Below are positions 17,955 through 27,085 of a DNA stretch of 64,000 nucleotides, piece after piece. The stretch is from Rhizobium mongolense subsp. loessense. Lineage in GTDB: Bacteria; Pseudomonadota; Alphaproteobacteria; Rhizobiales; Rhizobiaceae. Position 1 is the first letter of the stretch, and every line of letters begins with the position of its first letter. The stretch is taken from contig NZ_FMTM01000003.1 of NCBI RefSeq assembly GCF_900099775.1, positions 581,097-645,096 on the forward strand, in the 5' to 3' direction. Under the pieces are notes generated by a model. That model was not told where the DNA came from. It saw only the letters and a list, made by a program, of their open reading frames with translations, and ran no database searches. The position numbers and the translations under genes were made by a program.

Positions 17955-18146
17955 ATGCCGGAAGATGTTCCAGATTCCACTGAACCGCCGCGTGGTCCCG
18001 CACCGACCCCGGACGCGCCCGACCGCGTTCAGGAAAAGCCGCCGTTAAAACCGGATCATGCCCCCTCAGACGACAAGACTCCCGACGATCCGTCGCCTGT
18101 GGATCCGGCACTGTTGCCGATCGGCGATCCTGCCGGCGCTGCTTGA
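17955..18146 (+). CDS. Small proline/aspartate-rich hypothetical protein
   Basis: A 63-residue peptide, about one third proline, with many Asp and Glu residues and no hydrophobic core (for example TEPPRGPAPTPDAPDRVQ). It is expected to be disordered. ATG 17955 follows AAGAAAAAGAAGACA. It lies 50 bp after csbD, behind the hairpin. No family is recognised, and it could be non-coding; the GC-rich third-position pattern and ribosome site favour a real gene. Confidence 0.5.
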   Translation: MPEDVPDSTEPPRGPAPTPDAPDRVQEKPPLKPDHAPSDDKTPDDPSPVDPALLPIGDPAGAA

Positions 18147-18165
18147 GGCGTTCTAATGGAAGCAG

Positions 18166-19230
18166 TCACCCGCCGGTGACGCTCATGTGGCGGGAGACCG
18201 CCGGGCGGTTGTGGGTCCGGTCGATGATGAAGTCGTGGCCTTTCGGCTTGCGGGTGATCGCTTCGTCGATCGCGGCGCAGACCAGGCCGTCGTCGTCCGT
18301 GGCGCGCAATGCAGAGCGGAGGTCGGCGGCATCGTTCTGTCCGAGGCACATATAGAGCGTGCCCGTGCAGGTGAGGCGGACCCGGTTGCAGCTTTCGCAG
18401 AAATTATGCGTCATCGGCGTTATGAAGCCGAGACGGCCGGCGGTCTCAGTGACTTCGACATAGCGTGCCGGACCGCCGGTCTTGTAGCCGATATCGGTTA
18501 GCGTGAACTGCCGTTCGAGATCGGCGCGAAGCTCGGAGAGCGGCAGATACTGGTCGGTTCTATCCTCGTCGATTTCGCCCATGGGCATGGTTTCGATGAC
18601 GGTGAGGTCCATGCCGCGGCCATGGGCGAAACGCAGCATGTCCGGTATCTCGGCTTGGTTGAAATCCTTGAGCGCGACCGCATTGAGCTTGATCTTCAAG
18701 CCGGCCTTCTGCGCCGCGTCGATGCCTTCCATGACCTTGGCAAAGTCGCCCCAGCGGGTGATCTTGCGGAACTTGTCGGGGTCGAGCGTATCGAGCGAGA
18801 CGTTGATGCGGCGCACGCCGCAGTCGTAGAGCTCCTCCGCATGGCGGGCAAGCTGGGAGCCGTTGGTCGTCAGCGTCAGTTCCTCGAGGCCGGAGCCGAT
18901 CCTCTTTCCGAGCTCGCGGACGAGGAACATGATGTTCTTGCGCACCAGCGGCTCGCCGCCGGTCAGCCTGATCTTGCGCACGCCCTTGGCGATGAAGGCG
19001 CAACAGAGCCGGTTCAGCTCTTCCAGCGTCAGAAGGTCCTTCTTCGGCAGGAATGTCATGTTTTCCGCCATGCAGTAGGTGCAGCGGAAATCGCAGCGGT
19101 CGGTGACGGAGACGCGCAGATAAGTGACCGCCCGTCCAAAGGGGTCGATCATCGGGGCCGCATCTGCCACTAGCGGCGATGCGCTTGCTATCGTTCCAAC
19201 GTTGCTGTTCACCAATACCTCCGTCGTCAT
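18166..19230 (-). CDS. moaA: GTP 3',8-cyclase MoaA
   Basis: A 354-residue radical SAM enzyme that starts molybdenum cofactor synthesis by converting GTP to 3',8-cyclo-GTP. The N-terminal cluster motif is CDFRCTYC, the C-terminal cluster cysteines are in [15 protein letters not shown] and the following CLG, and the chain ends in the conserved Gly-Gly. An open frame extends to 19413, but the extension has no family similarity and crosses the divergent DUF971 gene; ATG 19230 gives a normal length. A later ATG before [14 protein letters not shown] is an alternative start. Confidence 0.92.
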   Translation of the reverse strand: MTTEVLVNSNVGTIASASPLVADAAPMIDPFGRAVTYLRVSVTDRCDFRCTYCMAENMTFLPKKDLLTLEELNRLCCAFIAKGVRKIRLTGGEPLVRKNIMFLVRELGKRIGSGLEELTLTTNGSQLARHAEELYDCGVRRINVSLDTLDPDKFRKITRWGDFAKVMEGIDAAQKAGLKIKLNAVALKDFNQAEIPDMLRFAHGRGMDLTVIETMPMGEIDEDRTDQYLPLSELRADLERQFTLTDIGYKTGGPARYVEVTETAGRLGFITPMTHNFCESCNRVRLTCTGTLYMCLGQNDAADLRSALRATDDDGLVCAAIDEAITRKPKGHDFIIDRTHNRPAVSRHMSVTGG

Positions 19231-19345
19231 GGTAATGTGGACAGATGTAGCTGCACCGTCAAGGGAAAGGCGGGGGACGCACGGTAAATTGAGCTTGCCT
19301 CGAAATGCTCGATTGCCTACTGCTCTGTGACAATTGGAGGGAGCG

Positions 19346-19720
19346 ATGAGCGATATCTGGCCTACTGAACTGCGTGTCTCGAAGGACCGGCAGCGTTTGA
19401 CCGTGACCTTCAACGACGGCCAGAGCTTTGATCTTTCGGCCGAAATGTTACGCGTGCTTTCGCCCTCGGCAGAAGTCCAGGGTCATGGGCCGGGGCAGAA
19501 GTTGACGGTTCCCGGCAAGCGCAACGTTGCGATCATCTCGATGACGCCGACCGGCAATTATGCCGTGCGCATCGGCTTCGACGACATGCACGATACGGGC
19601 ATCTTCACCTGGATCTATCTGCGCGAGCTCGGCGAGCGTGGGCAAGAGCTGTTTGCAGAATACGAGAAGGAACTCGGCGAAAAGGGCATGAGCCGCGACG
19701 TCGCGGAAAAGCCGCGCTGA
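19346..19720 (+). CDS. DUF971 domain-containing protein
   Basis: A 124-residue protein of the DUF971 family, related to the N-terminal domain of gamma-butyrobetaine hydroxylase and found next to Fe-S and Mrp proteins elsewhere. [20 protein letters not shown] and [26 protein letters not shown] are typical. ATG 19346 follows TTGGAGGGAGC; an upstream in-frame TTG at 19334 lies inside that ribosome site and is rejected. Its function is not established. It is divergent from moaA. Confidence 0.82.
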   Translation: MSDIWPTELRVSKDRQRLTVTFNDGQSFDLSAEMLRVLSPSAEVQGHGPGQKLTVPGKRNVAIISMTPTGNYAVRIGFDDMHDTGIFTWIYLRELGERGQELFAEYEKELGEKGMSRDVAEKPR

Positions 19721-19738
19721 GCGATCAACAGCCATAAA

Positions 19739-19747
19739 GGGGGGGGG
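19739..19747 (+). promoter_or_regulatory. Poly-G tract serving as ribosome binding site of ltrA-like gene
   Basis: Nine consecutive G residues sit 2 bases before the ATG at 19750 and are the only Shine-Dalgarno-like sequence there. Slippage in such a tract would change site strength and spacing. Confidence 0.5.
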
Positions 19748-19749
19748 AA

Positions 19750-20940
19750 ATGGCGGGGACCACAGGTAAAAACTGGCTGCGTTCGAAGGGAAGTCCGGCC
19801 GACAGCAAGGTCAGCTTTCTCGAGCTGTTCTTCGACCTGGTGTTCGTCTTTTCCATTTCCCAGCTTTCCCACGCGCTGGCGGCCCACTACACGCCGCTCG
19901 GCGCAGTCGAAGCGGCGCTGATGACCTTTGCCGTCTGGTGGGTCTGGGTCTTTACCGCCTGGGTAACGAACTGGCTCGATCCGGAAAAGATGCCGGTGCG
20001 CGGCATGCTCGTTGCTCTGATGCTGCTCGGATTGGTGCTTTCGGCCTCGATTCCCGAAGCTTTCGGCGACAAGGGACTGCTTTTTGCCGCTGCCTACGTG
20101 CTGATGCAGGTCGGACGCTCGTTCTTTGCGCTCTATGCGATGAAGGATGCCGGTCGCTCGAACTATCTGAACTTCATCCGCATCAGCACATGGCTTGCGG
20201 TTGCCGGCGTTTTCTGGATCGCCGGCGGTTTTCTGGACCATGAGGGGCGGCTGATTACATGGATTATCGCGCTCCTCATCGATTACGCAGGCCCGGCCTC
20301 AGGTTTCTTCGTGCCGGGGCTTGGCAAGTCGACGGCGGCGGACTGGGATGTCTCGGGCGCCCATATGGCGGAGCGTTGCGCGCTGTTCATCATCATCTGC
20401 CTCGGCGAAGCGATCCTCGTTTCCGGCCGCACCTTTTCGGAGCTGCCGTTTTCCGGTCTAACGACCGTCGTTTTCGTCACGGGTTTTGTCGGAACCGTCG
20501 CGATGTGGTGGCTCTATTTCCGGTTCGGGCATCAGCGGGCCGCACACCGGATCGAGCATGACGAGACGCCGGGCCGCCTTGCGCGGCAGGCTTTCACCTA
20601 TGCGCATATTCCGATTCTGGCCGGCATCATCGTGCATGCGGTGGCCGTCGAGTTCATGTTCTCGCATCCGCACGACAGCGGCGATGTCGGCGTGATGGCT
20701 GCGATCCTCGGTGGCTCGGGACTTTTCCTTGTCGGCAATCTCTGGTTCAAGGGCGCGACGAGCGGGCGAGCGCCGCTTTCGCACATCGCGGGCCTTGTGC
20801 TGCTAGTCCTATTGGCGTTCCTGGCACCTGTGCTGGAAGTCTATGTGATGGGCATTCTGGCGACGCTGGTGCTGATCGTCGTTGCCGCATGGGAATACAG
20901 ATCGCTTGCCGGCCGGCCGGCCGGGCGCACGCTGCACTGA
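19750..20940 (+). CDS. Low temperature requirement protein A (LtrA) family membrane protein
   Basis: A 396-residue inner-membrane protein with about twelve hydrophobic segments. The family signature VSFLELFFDLVFVFSISQLS is at residues 21-40, and HMAERCALFIIICLGEAIL is the second conserved block. LtrA was named for cold growth of Listeria; its biochemical role is unknown. It starts 29 bp after the DUF971 gene, from a G9 tract. The final segment ends in a short Arg/Gly tail. Confidence 0.87.
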   Translation: MAGTTGKNWLRSKGSPADSKVSFLELFFDLVFVFSISQLSHALAAHYTPLGAVEAALMTFAVWWVWVFTAWVTNWLDPEKMPVRGMLVALMLLGLVLSASIPEAFGDKGLLFAAAYVLMQVGRSFFALYAMKDAGRSNYLNFIRISTWLAVAGVFWIAGGFLDHEGRLITWIIALLIDYAGPASGFFVPGLGKSTAADWDVSGAHMAERCALFIIICLGEAILVSGRTFSELPFSGLTTVVFVTGFVGTVAMWWLYFRFGHQRAAHRIEHDETPGRLARQAFTYAHIPILAGIIVHAVAVEFMFSHPHDSGDVGVMAAILGGSGLFLVGNLWFKGATSGRAPLSHIAGLVLLVLLAFLAPVLEVYVMGILATLVLIVVAAWEYRSLAGRPAGRTLH

Positions 20941-20942
20941 CA

Positions 20943-21410
20943 TCAATCCTCGTCGCGCAGATCCTGCTGCAGCACGCCGATGATGCGTTCCATCGAGCTT
21001 GCCATGGCCATGCACTGCTCGATCGGCTCGGGGGACAGCACCCGCTCGATCAGGTCGGTCTGGATCACCATGGCGCGCTCGGTGACGCTACGGCCCTCGG
21101 GTGTCAGGTAAAGCCGCAGCACGCGCTTGTCCTTGTCGTCGCCGCGGCGCTCAATCAGGCCGCGTTTTTCCATCTGTGGCAGCAGCATGCTCATATTCGA
21201 GCGGCCGACGAGGAGCTTGCGGGCAAGCTCCTGCTGCGAGATGCCCTCGAAGCGATAAAGATTGATCAGAATATCGAGATGCGGGGTCTTGATATCGAGC
21301 TCTGCCAGCGAGCGGCCCAAGGATTGCTGCATCAACTGGCAGGCGCGGGCGACGGCGATCCAGCTGCGAAAACGCGGATGATCCCAAGGAAGGGATTGAT
21401 TTTTGTTCAT
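20943..21410 (-). CDS. MarR family transcriptional regulator
   Basis: A 155-residue winged-helix dimeric regulator. FEGISQQELARKLLVGRSNMSMLL is the DNA-reading helix region, and MEKRGLIERRGDDKDKRVLRLYLTPEG is the wing. It is divergent from an alpha/beta hydrolase with only 45 bp between starts; a 16-bp palindrome sits in that gap and is the obvious operator for both genes. Its stop is 3 bp from the convergent ltrA-like stop. The inducing ligand is unknown, perhaps a substrate of the hydrolase. Confidence 0.9.
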   Translation of the reverse strand: MNKNQSLPWDHPRFRSWIAVARACQLMQQSLGRSLAELDIKTPHLDILINLYRFEGISQQELARKLLVGRSNMSMLLPQMEKRGLIERRGDDKDKRVLRLYLTPEGRSVTERAMVIQTDLIERVLSPEPIEQCMAMASSMERIIGVLQQDLRDED

Positions 21411-21423
21411 CGTTGTACTTTAT

Positions 21424-21439
21424 TGTTCAGTGTTGAACA
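21424..21439. promoter_or_regulatory. Palindromic operator between marR and hydrolase genes
   Basis: TGTTCA-GTGT-TGAACA is a perfect 6+4+6 palindrome, 14 bp before the marR start and 17 bp before the hydrolase start. Its size and symmetry fit a MarR dimer; its closeness to both starts fits repression of both genes. Confidence 0.65.
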
Positions 21440-21455
21440 TTATTGGATTCCCACT

Positions 21456-22409
21456 ATGCCAAACTTTGCACTGAAGGTCACCCGCCTCGGATTTTCGCTG
21501 TTGCAGGCAGTTTCACCGCTTCTTGCGGGCAAGACGGCATTCCGGCTGTTCTGCCTGACGCCGTCCGCAAAGCCAAAGGGCGCAAAGGCGAGGGCGGCAC
21601 ATGCGGCTGGCCGGGCATTCCTGCAATCGGCGGAGCGAATCGAGCTTCGCCTTGCGGGTGGGCGGCGGGCGCATGCCTACCGGATAAACGGCGGTGCTGC
21701 CGGCAGGCGGCAGCGTTTCCTCGTGACGCACGGGTGGGGATCGAGCATGGAATACATGACCGATCTGATCGGTGCGCTTGCCGCAAGCGGCTCGGAGGTG
21801 ATCGGCGTTGATTTTCCGGGCCACGGACGGGCAGGCGGACGCTTCCTGCATATGGGGCTTGCCGTACAGACGATCGCCGCAGCCGAGGCGCGGTTTGGGC
21901 CATTCGACGCGACAGTCGGCCATTCCTTCGGCGGCGCGGCCCTGATGGTTTCAGCGGCGGGCCTGCTGCCTGAAATCGAAGCGCTGTCGGCCGGAAAGAT
22001 CGTCACGATCGGCTCGCCGAGCGAGATGAAATGGCTGTTTGCCGGCTTCGGCCGGATGGTCGGCCTCCAAAAGGCGGCTCAGGCGGCGCTTGAGGGTGAG
22101 GTGCACCGGCTGACCGGCCGGAGACTGGAGGATTTCGATGCGGGGGGGGCGGCTGCAACAATGGCGCGCCCGATGCTGGTGATCCACGCGGAAGACGACA
22201 AGGAAGTCAGCGCTAATCATGCGCGGCGCTACGCCGCCTCGGGCGGGAGCGTGCGGCTCTTCTGGGCCAACGGCTTCGGCCACCGGCGGATCGTCAGCGC
22301 CGAGCCGGTGCTTGCGGAGATCCGGCGTTTCCTTGCCGATGATCCCATCAAAAAAGATGCTGAGATCATTCCGCTTTTTGAGCTTCCGGGCAAACGGGCG
22401 TCATTGTAG
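21456..22409 (+). CDS. Alpha/beta hydrolase
   Basis: A 317-residue alpha/beta-hydrolase-fold enzyme. The nucleophile elbow is GHSFGG (Ser), the oxyanion region is FLVTHGWGSS, an acid follows in LVIHAEDDKEVS, and the His is in NGFGHRRIVS. The substrate is not readable. ATG 21456 is 17 bp from the MarR palindrome; the open frame upstream of it only shadows marR. A run of eight G residues at 22142-22149 lies in the coding sequence, a possible slip site that would truncate the C-terminal quarter, including the catalytic His. Confidence 0.85.
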   Translation: MPNFALKVTRLGFSLLQAVSPLLAGKTAFRLFCLTPSAKPKGAKARAAHAAGRAFLQSAERIELRLAGGRRAHAYRINGGAAGRRQRFLVTHGWGSSMEYMTDLIGALAASGSEVIGVDFPGHGRAGGRFLHMGLAVQTIAAAEARFGPFDATVGHSFGGAALMVSAAGLLPEIEALSAGKIVTIGSPSEMKWLFAGFGRMVGLQKAAQAALEGEVHRLTGRRLEDFDAGGAAATMARPMLVIHAEDDKEVSANHARRYAASGGSVRLFWANGFGHRRIVSAEPVLAEIRRFLADDPIKKDAEIIPLFELPGKRASL

Positions 22410-22458
22410 CGTTATTTCGGGCAGCTAATTGGCGGTCTTTGGAACGGGCAGGACGATC

Positions 22459-23070
22459 ATGAAAGTCATCAGGACGGTTGAGGAACTCGGCAAGATCTAT
22501 GCGGGGGGCCTGACGCAGGCGTCCCTTGCCAAGGTGACCAAGGTGCTGACGCCGCTCTACCGCCAGATGATCGAAGCTGCGCCCTTCATGGCGCTGGCGA
22601 CCGTCGGGCCCGAAGGGCTCGACTGCTCGCCGCGCGGCGACATCGGCGGTGTCGTGCGGGTGATCGACGAAAAGACGCTGCATCTGCCCGACTGGCGCGG
22701 TAACAACCGCGTTGATTCGCTTTCGAACATCGTGCGCGATCCGCGCCTTGCGCTCATGTTCCTGGTGCCGGGTTCGAACACGACGATGCGCATCAACGGC
22801 CGTGGGGTGGTGTCGGACGACGAGGCGCTGCTCGAAAGTTTCGAGATGGATGGTAAGCATCCGCGCACCATCGTGGTGATCACAATCGACGAGGTCTATT
22901 TCCAGTGCGCCCGCGCTCTTATACGAGCTCAGCTTTGGAATCCGGAGAATTTTGCCGATCCGGCGAGGCTGCCGACGCCCGGCCTGATGCTCAAGGCGGC
23001 GGCGGAAGATTTCGATCACGAAACCTATGACCGTGAGTGGGCGGGCCGTGCGGCAAAGACGATGTGGTAG
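22459..23070 (+). CDS. Pyridoxamine 5'-phosphate oxidase family (FMN-binding) protein
   Basis: A 203-residue split-barrel protein of the MSMEG_1061-like group of putative flavin or F420 enzymes. The core MALATVGPEGLDCSPRGD, LPDWRGNNRVDSLSNIVRDP and ALMFLVPGSNTTMRINGRG is complete. The N-terminus is set at ATG 22459 after GGGCAGGACG. It lies 49 bp after the hydrolase gene, possibly in the same MarR-controlled unit. The substrate is unknown. Confidence 0.83.
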   Translation: MKVIRTVEELGKIYAGGLTQASLAKVTKVLTPLYRQMIEAAPFMALATVGPEGLDCSPRGDIGGVVRVIDEKTLHLPDWRGNNRVDSLSNIVRDPRLALMFLVPGSNTTMRINGRGVVSDDEALLESFEMDGKHPRTIVVITIDEVYFQCARALIRAQLWNPENFADPARLPTPGLMLKAAAEDFDHETYDREWAGRAAKTMW

Positions 23071-23076
23071 GCAGCT

Positions 23077-23092
23077 GTCACCGAATGGTGAC
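23077..23092. terminator. Short hairpin between convergent genes
   Basis: GTCACC, GAAT and GGTGAC form a perfect 6-bp stem in the 24-bp gap between two convergent stop codons. There is no U-tract, so its role as a terminator is uncertain. Confidence 0.35.
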
Positions 23093-23094
23093 TT

Positions 23095-24162
23095 CTACGA
23101 CTTGTAGATCAGCCAGCTCTTGCTGAAGTCTTTCTGCATACCGTCCTGGTAGAGGGTGCAGCAGTTGCGCCCGGCATTCTTTGCTCCGTAAAGAGCGATG
23201 TCGGTCTTGTAGTAAAGCTCGCCCGGATCATCGGCGTTCGATGCCATGCAGACACCCATGGAGACGGTCACGGGGCCATAATTCACGCGGGTGCGGGAAT
23301 TCTTGAAGGGGGTTGCCTCGAGCGTGCGGCGGATGCGCTCCGCCATGCTCATCACTTCCTCCGGCGTATTGCCGTCGACGATCAGCGCAAACTCCTCACC
23401 GCCGGTGCGGGCGACGAAGATATCGCGGCGGACATTGGCGCGGATGACGGAGGCGACGGTCGCGAGGATCTTGTCGCCGACCGGATGGCCGTAGGTGTCG
23501 TTGATCTTCTTGAAATTGTCGATATCGGCAAGTACCAGCGCGGTGATGGGCTTCAGTGCCGGATTGTCGAAGACGGCGGCGAGGCGATCGTCGAAGGCCC
23601 GGCGGTTGGAAAGACGCGTCAGCGAGTCGGTATTGGCTATGCGCTTGTATTCATCGAGTTCCTTGCGGACCCGATCCATCTCCTGCGAGCGCTGGGCGAA
23701 GTTCTCGACAGTCCTTTCGCCATGCGCCATCGTATCGCCGGTCGCCTCGGTCAGAATCGTGATGGCGTTTTCGATGAGTTCAACGCTCGCGGCACTCTTG
23801 GAATTGATGCGCTTGTAGGTTTCGCCGAGCAGCTTGTTGTAGCTTTCCAGGGAGGTCTGCTCCTGGCGCAGGACGCGCAGGAGCCCTTCGAGCTCAGCGG
23901 CGATGCGCGTATGAGCGTCATCGAAGACGCGGGCAGGCGAATGGGTGAAGTGCTGCTCGCCGAGCGCGTCGAGTTCTTGCTGCGTCGCCTGGCTGCCAAG
24001 CGCAGCAAGATCGCGCGTCAAGGCGGGGTTGGAGCCGATGTAAGCCTCATAGAAGAGCTCGTAATTGCGCGGGATTGGCGCGACCCCCATCGAGCGCATG
24101 GCATAGGTGATCTGACCTGCCACGTCGGGAACCTGCGCCTTTGGCGCTGCAGCCGCAGTCAT
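23095..24162 (-). CDS. GGDEF-domain diguanylate cyclase
   Basis: A 355-residue soluble protein. A helical N-terminal sensor/dimerisation region spans about residues 1-175; a GGDEF domain follows from ANTDSLTRLSNRRAFD, with DIDNFKKINDTYGHPVGD and the active-site loop ARTGGEEFALI. All catalytic residues look intact, so it should make cyclic di-GMP. The RxxD inhibitory site is not present at the usual place (VRRD instead), so product inhibition may be absent. The N-terminal region has no membrane segment and no recognised sensor fold. Confidence 0.9.
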   Translation of the reverse strand: MTAAAAPKAQVPDVAGQITYAMRSMGVAPIPRNYELFYEAYIGSNPALTRDLAALGSQATQQELDALGEQHFTHSPARVFDDAHTRIAAELEGLLRVLRQEQTSLESYNKLLGETYKRINSKSAASVELIENAITILTEATGDTMAHGERTVENFAQRSQEMDRVRKELDEYKRIANTDSLTRLSNRRAFDDRLAAVFDNPALKPITALVLADIDNFKKINDTYGHPVGDKILATVASVIRANVRRDIFVARTGGEEFALIVDGNTPEEVMSMAERIRRTLEATPFKNSRTRVNYGPVTVSMGVCMASNADDPGELYYKTDIALYGAKNAGRNCCTLYQDGMQKDFSKSWLIYKS

Positions 24163-24507
24163 TCGGCATACTCCTCAATGAGATTTCGAAGGCAATCTTC
24201 TATTGAATAGCTTAAATTCGTTGGGAAAGGATTAAAGGCACATATACTAAAGATTAGATGTGAGTATTCTGGTTCCTCGACGATGAAATACTAGGCAATT
24301 GAAATCAGGCGAAAATCTGAGTCTTTCTCATATTTTGGCGCATTTTGCCGCAAAAAACACCCCAAATTATGCGGGCATTTCCGACGACTTTAGTCGTCTT
24401 CGATTTGTTGACAATTGGTGTCGAAAACGTGCTCTGTTGTAAACGGTAGACGAGGTGCACATTCCTTCTCAATGGACCTGGAGCGGTTCAACAGAAGGCA
24501 TGAGATT
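24163..24507. other. AT-rich leader region upstream of the diguanylate cyclase gene
   Basis: This 345-bp stretch is markedly richer in A and T than its surroundings and must contain the cyclase promoter on the minus strand and any promoter of the small relic gene on the plus strand. I see no strong inverted repeat and no complete gene. Confidence 0.4.
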
Positions 24508-24731
24508 ATGGAAACCTCTCGTCGTACGTCCCCGGTCATTCTTGCGGCCGCCATCGTCGCCGGCTCGGCATTGTTGTTGCAGGACAGCGGCTTCTTGACG
24601 GCGCGTTCCGCACCGATATCCTCGCCAGCGTAAGGGCCGAGGAATCGCTGGGCGCTGCCGATTTTCAGGCGTTGAATGGTCTGGCCAGCACCCAGCGGAT
24701 CGATCCGCGCAAGACCGCGGCGGCTCACTGA
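24508..24731 (+). pseudogene. Frameshifted small exported-peptide gene (copy A)
   Basis: From ATG 24508 one frame encodes a signal-like segment (PVILAAAIVAGSALLLQDSG) and then stops at TAA. The reading frame shifted by one base carries on as DGAFRTDILASVRAEESLG to a TGA at 24729-24731. The second part matches TGAFPTEILARLNPAR in copy B beyond the class I fumarase gene. A one-base indel near 24590-24600 best explains this. A sequencing error in a live gene is the alternative. Confidence 0.45.
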
Positions 24732-24737
24732 TGGCAC

Positions 24738-26345
24738 TCAGCCGAGATTGAGCTCCTGGAAGAAGTCGTTGCCTTTGTCGTCGATGACGATGAAGGCCGG
24801 GAAATCCACGACCTCGATTTTCCAGACAGCCTCCATTCCGAGTTCTGGATATTCCAGGACGTCTACCTTCTTGATGCAATCCTGCGCCAGGCGAGCGGCC
24901 GGACCGCCGATCGAGCCGAGATAGAAGCCGCCATGGGCCTTGCACGCTTCGCGCACGGCGCGGGAACGGTTACCCTTGGCAAGCATCACCATCGAGCCGC
25001 TGAAGGACTGGAACTGGTCGACATAGCTGTCCATACGGCCGGCGGTGGTCGGGCCGAAGGAACCCGAGGCGTAGCCGGCGGGCGTCTTTGCCGGGCCGGC
25101 ATAATAAACCGGGTGGTTCTTCATGTAGTCGGGCATGCCTTCACCCTTTTCGAGGCGTTCGCGGATTTTCGCATGGGCGAGGTCGCGCGCGACGATGATC
25201 GTTCCCGTCAGCGACAGGCGGGTCTTGACCGGATGCTTGGTCAATTCGGCAAGGATGTTAGTCATCGACTGGTTGAGATCGATGCGGACCATCGATTCCG
25301 ACAGCTTCGTCTCGTCGATCTCCGGCATATACTTCGACGGGTCGGTTTCCAGCTGTTCGACGAAAATGCCGTCGCGTGTGATCCTTCCCTTGGCCTGACG
25401 ATCGGCAGAACAGGAGACGCCGAGGCCGATCGGAAGCGATGCGCCGTGGCGGGGCAGGCGGATGACGCGCACGTCGTGACAGAAATATTTGCCGCCGAAC
25501 TGGGCGCCGACGCCCATTTGCTGCGTCAGCTTGTGGATTTCCATTTCCATCTCGACATCGCGGAAGGCGTGGCCGCTCTCGGAGCCTTCCCTCGGCAGGT
25601 TGTCGAGGTACCGTGTCGAGGCGAGCTTGACGGTCTTGAGGTTCATTTCGGCCGAGGTGCCGCCGATGACGATCGCCAGATGGTAGGGGGGGCAGGCTGC
25701 CGTCCCCAGCGTCAGGATCTTTTCCTTGAGGAAGTCGATCATGCGGTCATGCGTCAGAAGCGAAGGCGTGCCTTGATAGAGGAAGGTCTTGTTGGCCGAA
25801 CCGCCGCCCTTGGCGACGAAGAGGAAATCGTAGGAATCCGTGCCTTCCTCATAAATGTCGATCTGGGCGGGCAGGTTATTTTTGGTGTTTTTCTCCTCGA
25901 ACATCTTGAGAGGCGCGAGCTGGGAATAGCGCAGGTTCTTCTTTTCGTAGGCGTCCATTACGCCCTTTGCGAGTGCTGCGTAATCCCCGCCTTCGGTCCA
26001 CACCCGGCGGCCCTTTTTGCCCATGATGATCGCAGTACCGGTGTCCTGGCACATGGGGAGGATGCCGCTTGCAGCGATATTGGCGTTCTTCAGAAGGTCG
26101 TAGGCGACGAAACGGTCGTTTTCGGTTGCTTGCGGATCGTCGAGTATGGCGGCCAGTTGCTTCAGGTGGCCGGGTCGCAGCAGATGATTGATGTCGGCAA
26201 AGGCAGTTTCGGCAAGCAGGCGCATGCCCTCTGGTTCTACCGTCAGGATCTCTTGTCCCCTGAAGCTGTCGACAGAGACGTGGCCGCTGCTGATCTTGCG
26301 GTAAGGGGTAGTGTCCTTGCCGAGCGGGAAGAGATCGTCAGCCAT
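24738..26345 (-). CDS. Class I (iron-sulfur) fumarate hydratase
   Basis: A 535-residue class I fumarase (FumA/FumB type) that interconverts fumarate and malate in the TCA cycle with an oxygen-sensitive [4Fe-4S] cluster. The three cluster cysteines are visible in [26 protein letters not shown] and [13 protein letters not shown]. The C-terminal beta domain includes [21 protein letters not shown] 26345 follows AAGAAAGG; the longer frame to 26459 adds unrelated residues. The class II enzyme is encoded 740 bp away on the same strand, a duplication of function by unrelated folds. Confidence 0.93.
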   Translation of the reverse strand: MADDLFPLGKDTTPYRKISSGHVSVDSFRGQEILTVEPEGMRLLAETAFADINHLLRPGHLKQLAAILDDPQATENDRFVAYDLLKNANIAASGILPMCQDTGTAIIMGKKGRRVWTEGGDYAALAKGVMDAYEKKNLRYSQLAPLKMFEEKNTKNNLPAQIDIYEEGTDSYDFLFVAKGGGSANKTFLYQGTPSLLTHDRMIDFLKEKILTLGTAACPPYHLAIVIGGTSAEMNLKTVKLASTRYLDNLPREGSESGHAFRDVEMEMEIHKLTQQMGVGAQFGGKYFCHDVRVIRLPRHGASLPIGLGVSCSADRQAKGRITRDGIFVEQLETDPSKYMPEIDETKLSESMVRIDLNQSMTNILAELTKHPVKTRLSLTGTIIVARDLAHAKIRERLEKGEGMPDYMKNHPVYYAGPAKTPAGYASGSFGPTTAGRMDSYVDQFQSFSGSMVMLAKGNRSRAVREACKAHGGFYLGSIGGPAARLAQDCIKKVDVLEYPELGMEAVWKIEVVDFPAFIVIDDKGNDFFQELNLG

Positions 26346-26583
26346 CGAAGTGACCTTTCTTGAGAATTGGCATCGCACAGTTTGGAACCGATCTAAATCG
26401 GCCGAACGGCAAATGCAATCGTCAAGCAGGCATCGTTGCCCCCATCGCATGACGACCACAGCGTGATTATTCGGCGTTCATGGATGGTGAATTATACCGG
26501 CTTCTAACCGGACTTAAGCGAGCACAGATATCAGCAAGCGGGCCTGGCAGAACGCCGAACGGGCCGAGCAAAGAGATACAACG

Positions 26584-26777
26584 ATGCAAAGATCTCAGCA
26601 TCGTCATTTCTGGCGGTGGCTCTCGTCATCCTCAGCGGCGCTGGAAACGCCCTCAGCAAAAACAGCGGTTCTCTGACCGGCGCCTTCCCCACGGAAATCC
26701 TTGCAAGGCTTAATCCTGCCAGGGTTTTCTATGCCGGTTCCCTGAAGAGGCCGGAGCTTCCGGCAGCACGTCAGTAA
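26584..26777 (+). pseudogene. Relic of the same small exported-peptide gene (copy B)
   Basis: A frame open from 26508 encodes SFLAVALVILSGAGNALS (signal-like), then SLTGAFPTEILARLNPARV and ends at TAA 26775-26777. It lacks an in-frame ATG or GTG; the nearest ATG (26584) is in another frame, so the start region is probably broken. The LTGAFPTEILA block matches copy A at 24600. Calling it a pseudogene is an inference from the missing start. Confidence 0.4.
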
Positions 26778-26961
26778 AAACCCGTCCGGACCGCAGCCGG
26801 GCGAATCTTGTCAAATCAGACTGGACCGCACGCTGCAGGCGGAACAAGCGCTCCACGAAGTCGATGTCTTCAGCGGCTTCGTGATCACGGCTGACGTAGG
26901 TGGCGGTCAGCTTCGTCGGAAGGTTGTCCACGATCTTGCACTCGAGCGCAACACCGATCAC
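26710..26961 (-). CDS. Hypothetical 83-residue protein
   Basis: A GTG-started frame on the minus strand with a mixed, helical middle (SRDHEAAEDIDFVERLFRLQ then RAVQSDLTRFARL) and codon third positions mostly G or C, as in real genes here. No family is recognised and the ribosome site is weak. The last third overlaps relic copy B on the other strand, so the true gene may be shorter or absent. It lies just downstream of the hairpin that follows fumC. Confidence 0.35.
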   Translation of the reverse strand: MIGVALECKIVDNLPTKLTATYVSRDHEAAEDIDFVERLFRLQRAVQSDLTRFARLRSGRVFTDVLPEAPASSGNRHRKPWQD

Positions 26962-26971
26962 AAGGCGAAAA

Positions 26972-27001
26972 GCTCGCGATCTCTGCGAGCCTTTTTTGTT
27001 T
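26972..27001 (+). terminator. Bidirectional intrinsic terminator
   Basis: GCTCGC, 7-base loop and GCGAGC (26972-26990) are followed on the plus strand by CTTTTTTGTTTT and on the minus strand by TTTTCG. It can end fumC transcription, but the better U-tract faces the plus strand, where no intact gene lies upstream. Confidence 0.7.
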
Positions 27002-27085
27002 TATTTCGTGCAGCCGGTTTCAAGCGAGCCGCCCATCAGCTTCGTCTGCCGGACAGGTTTGGGAGGTGGACGAGTTCGCGCCGGC

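Noticed and set aside
18165..18180. GTCACC-N4-GGTGAC, same motif as at 23077-23092
   Set aside because: This copy lies in the moaA 3-prime coding end; two short palindromes with different spacers are likely chance, not a repeat family.
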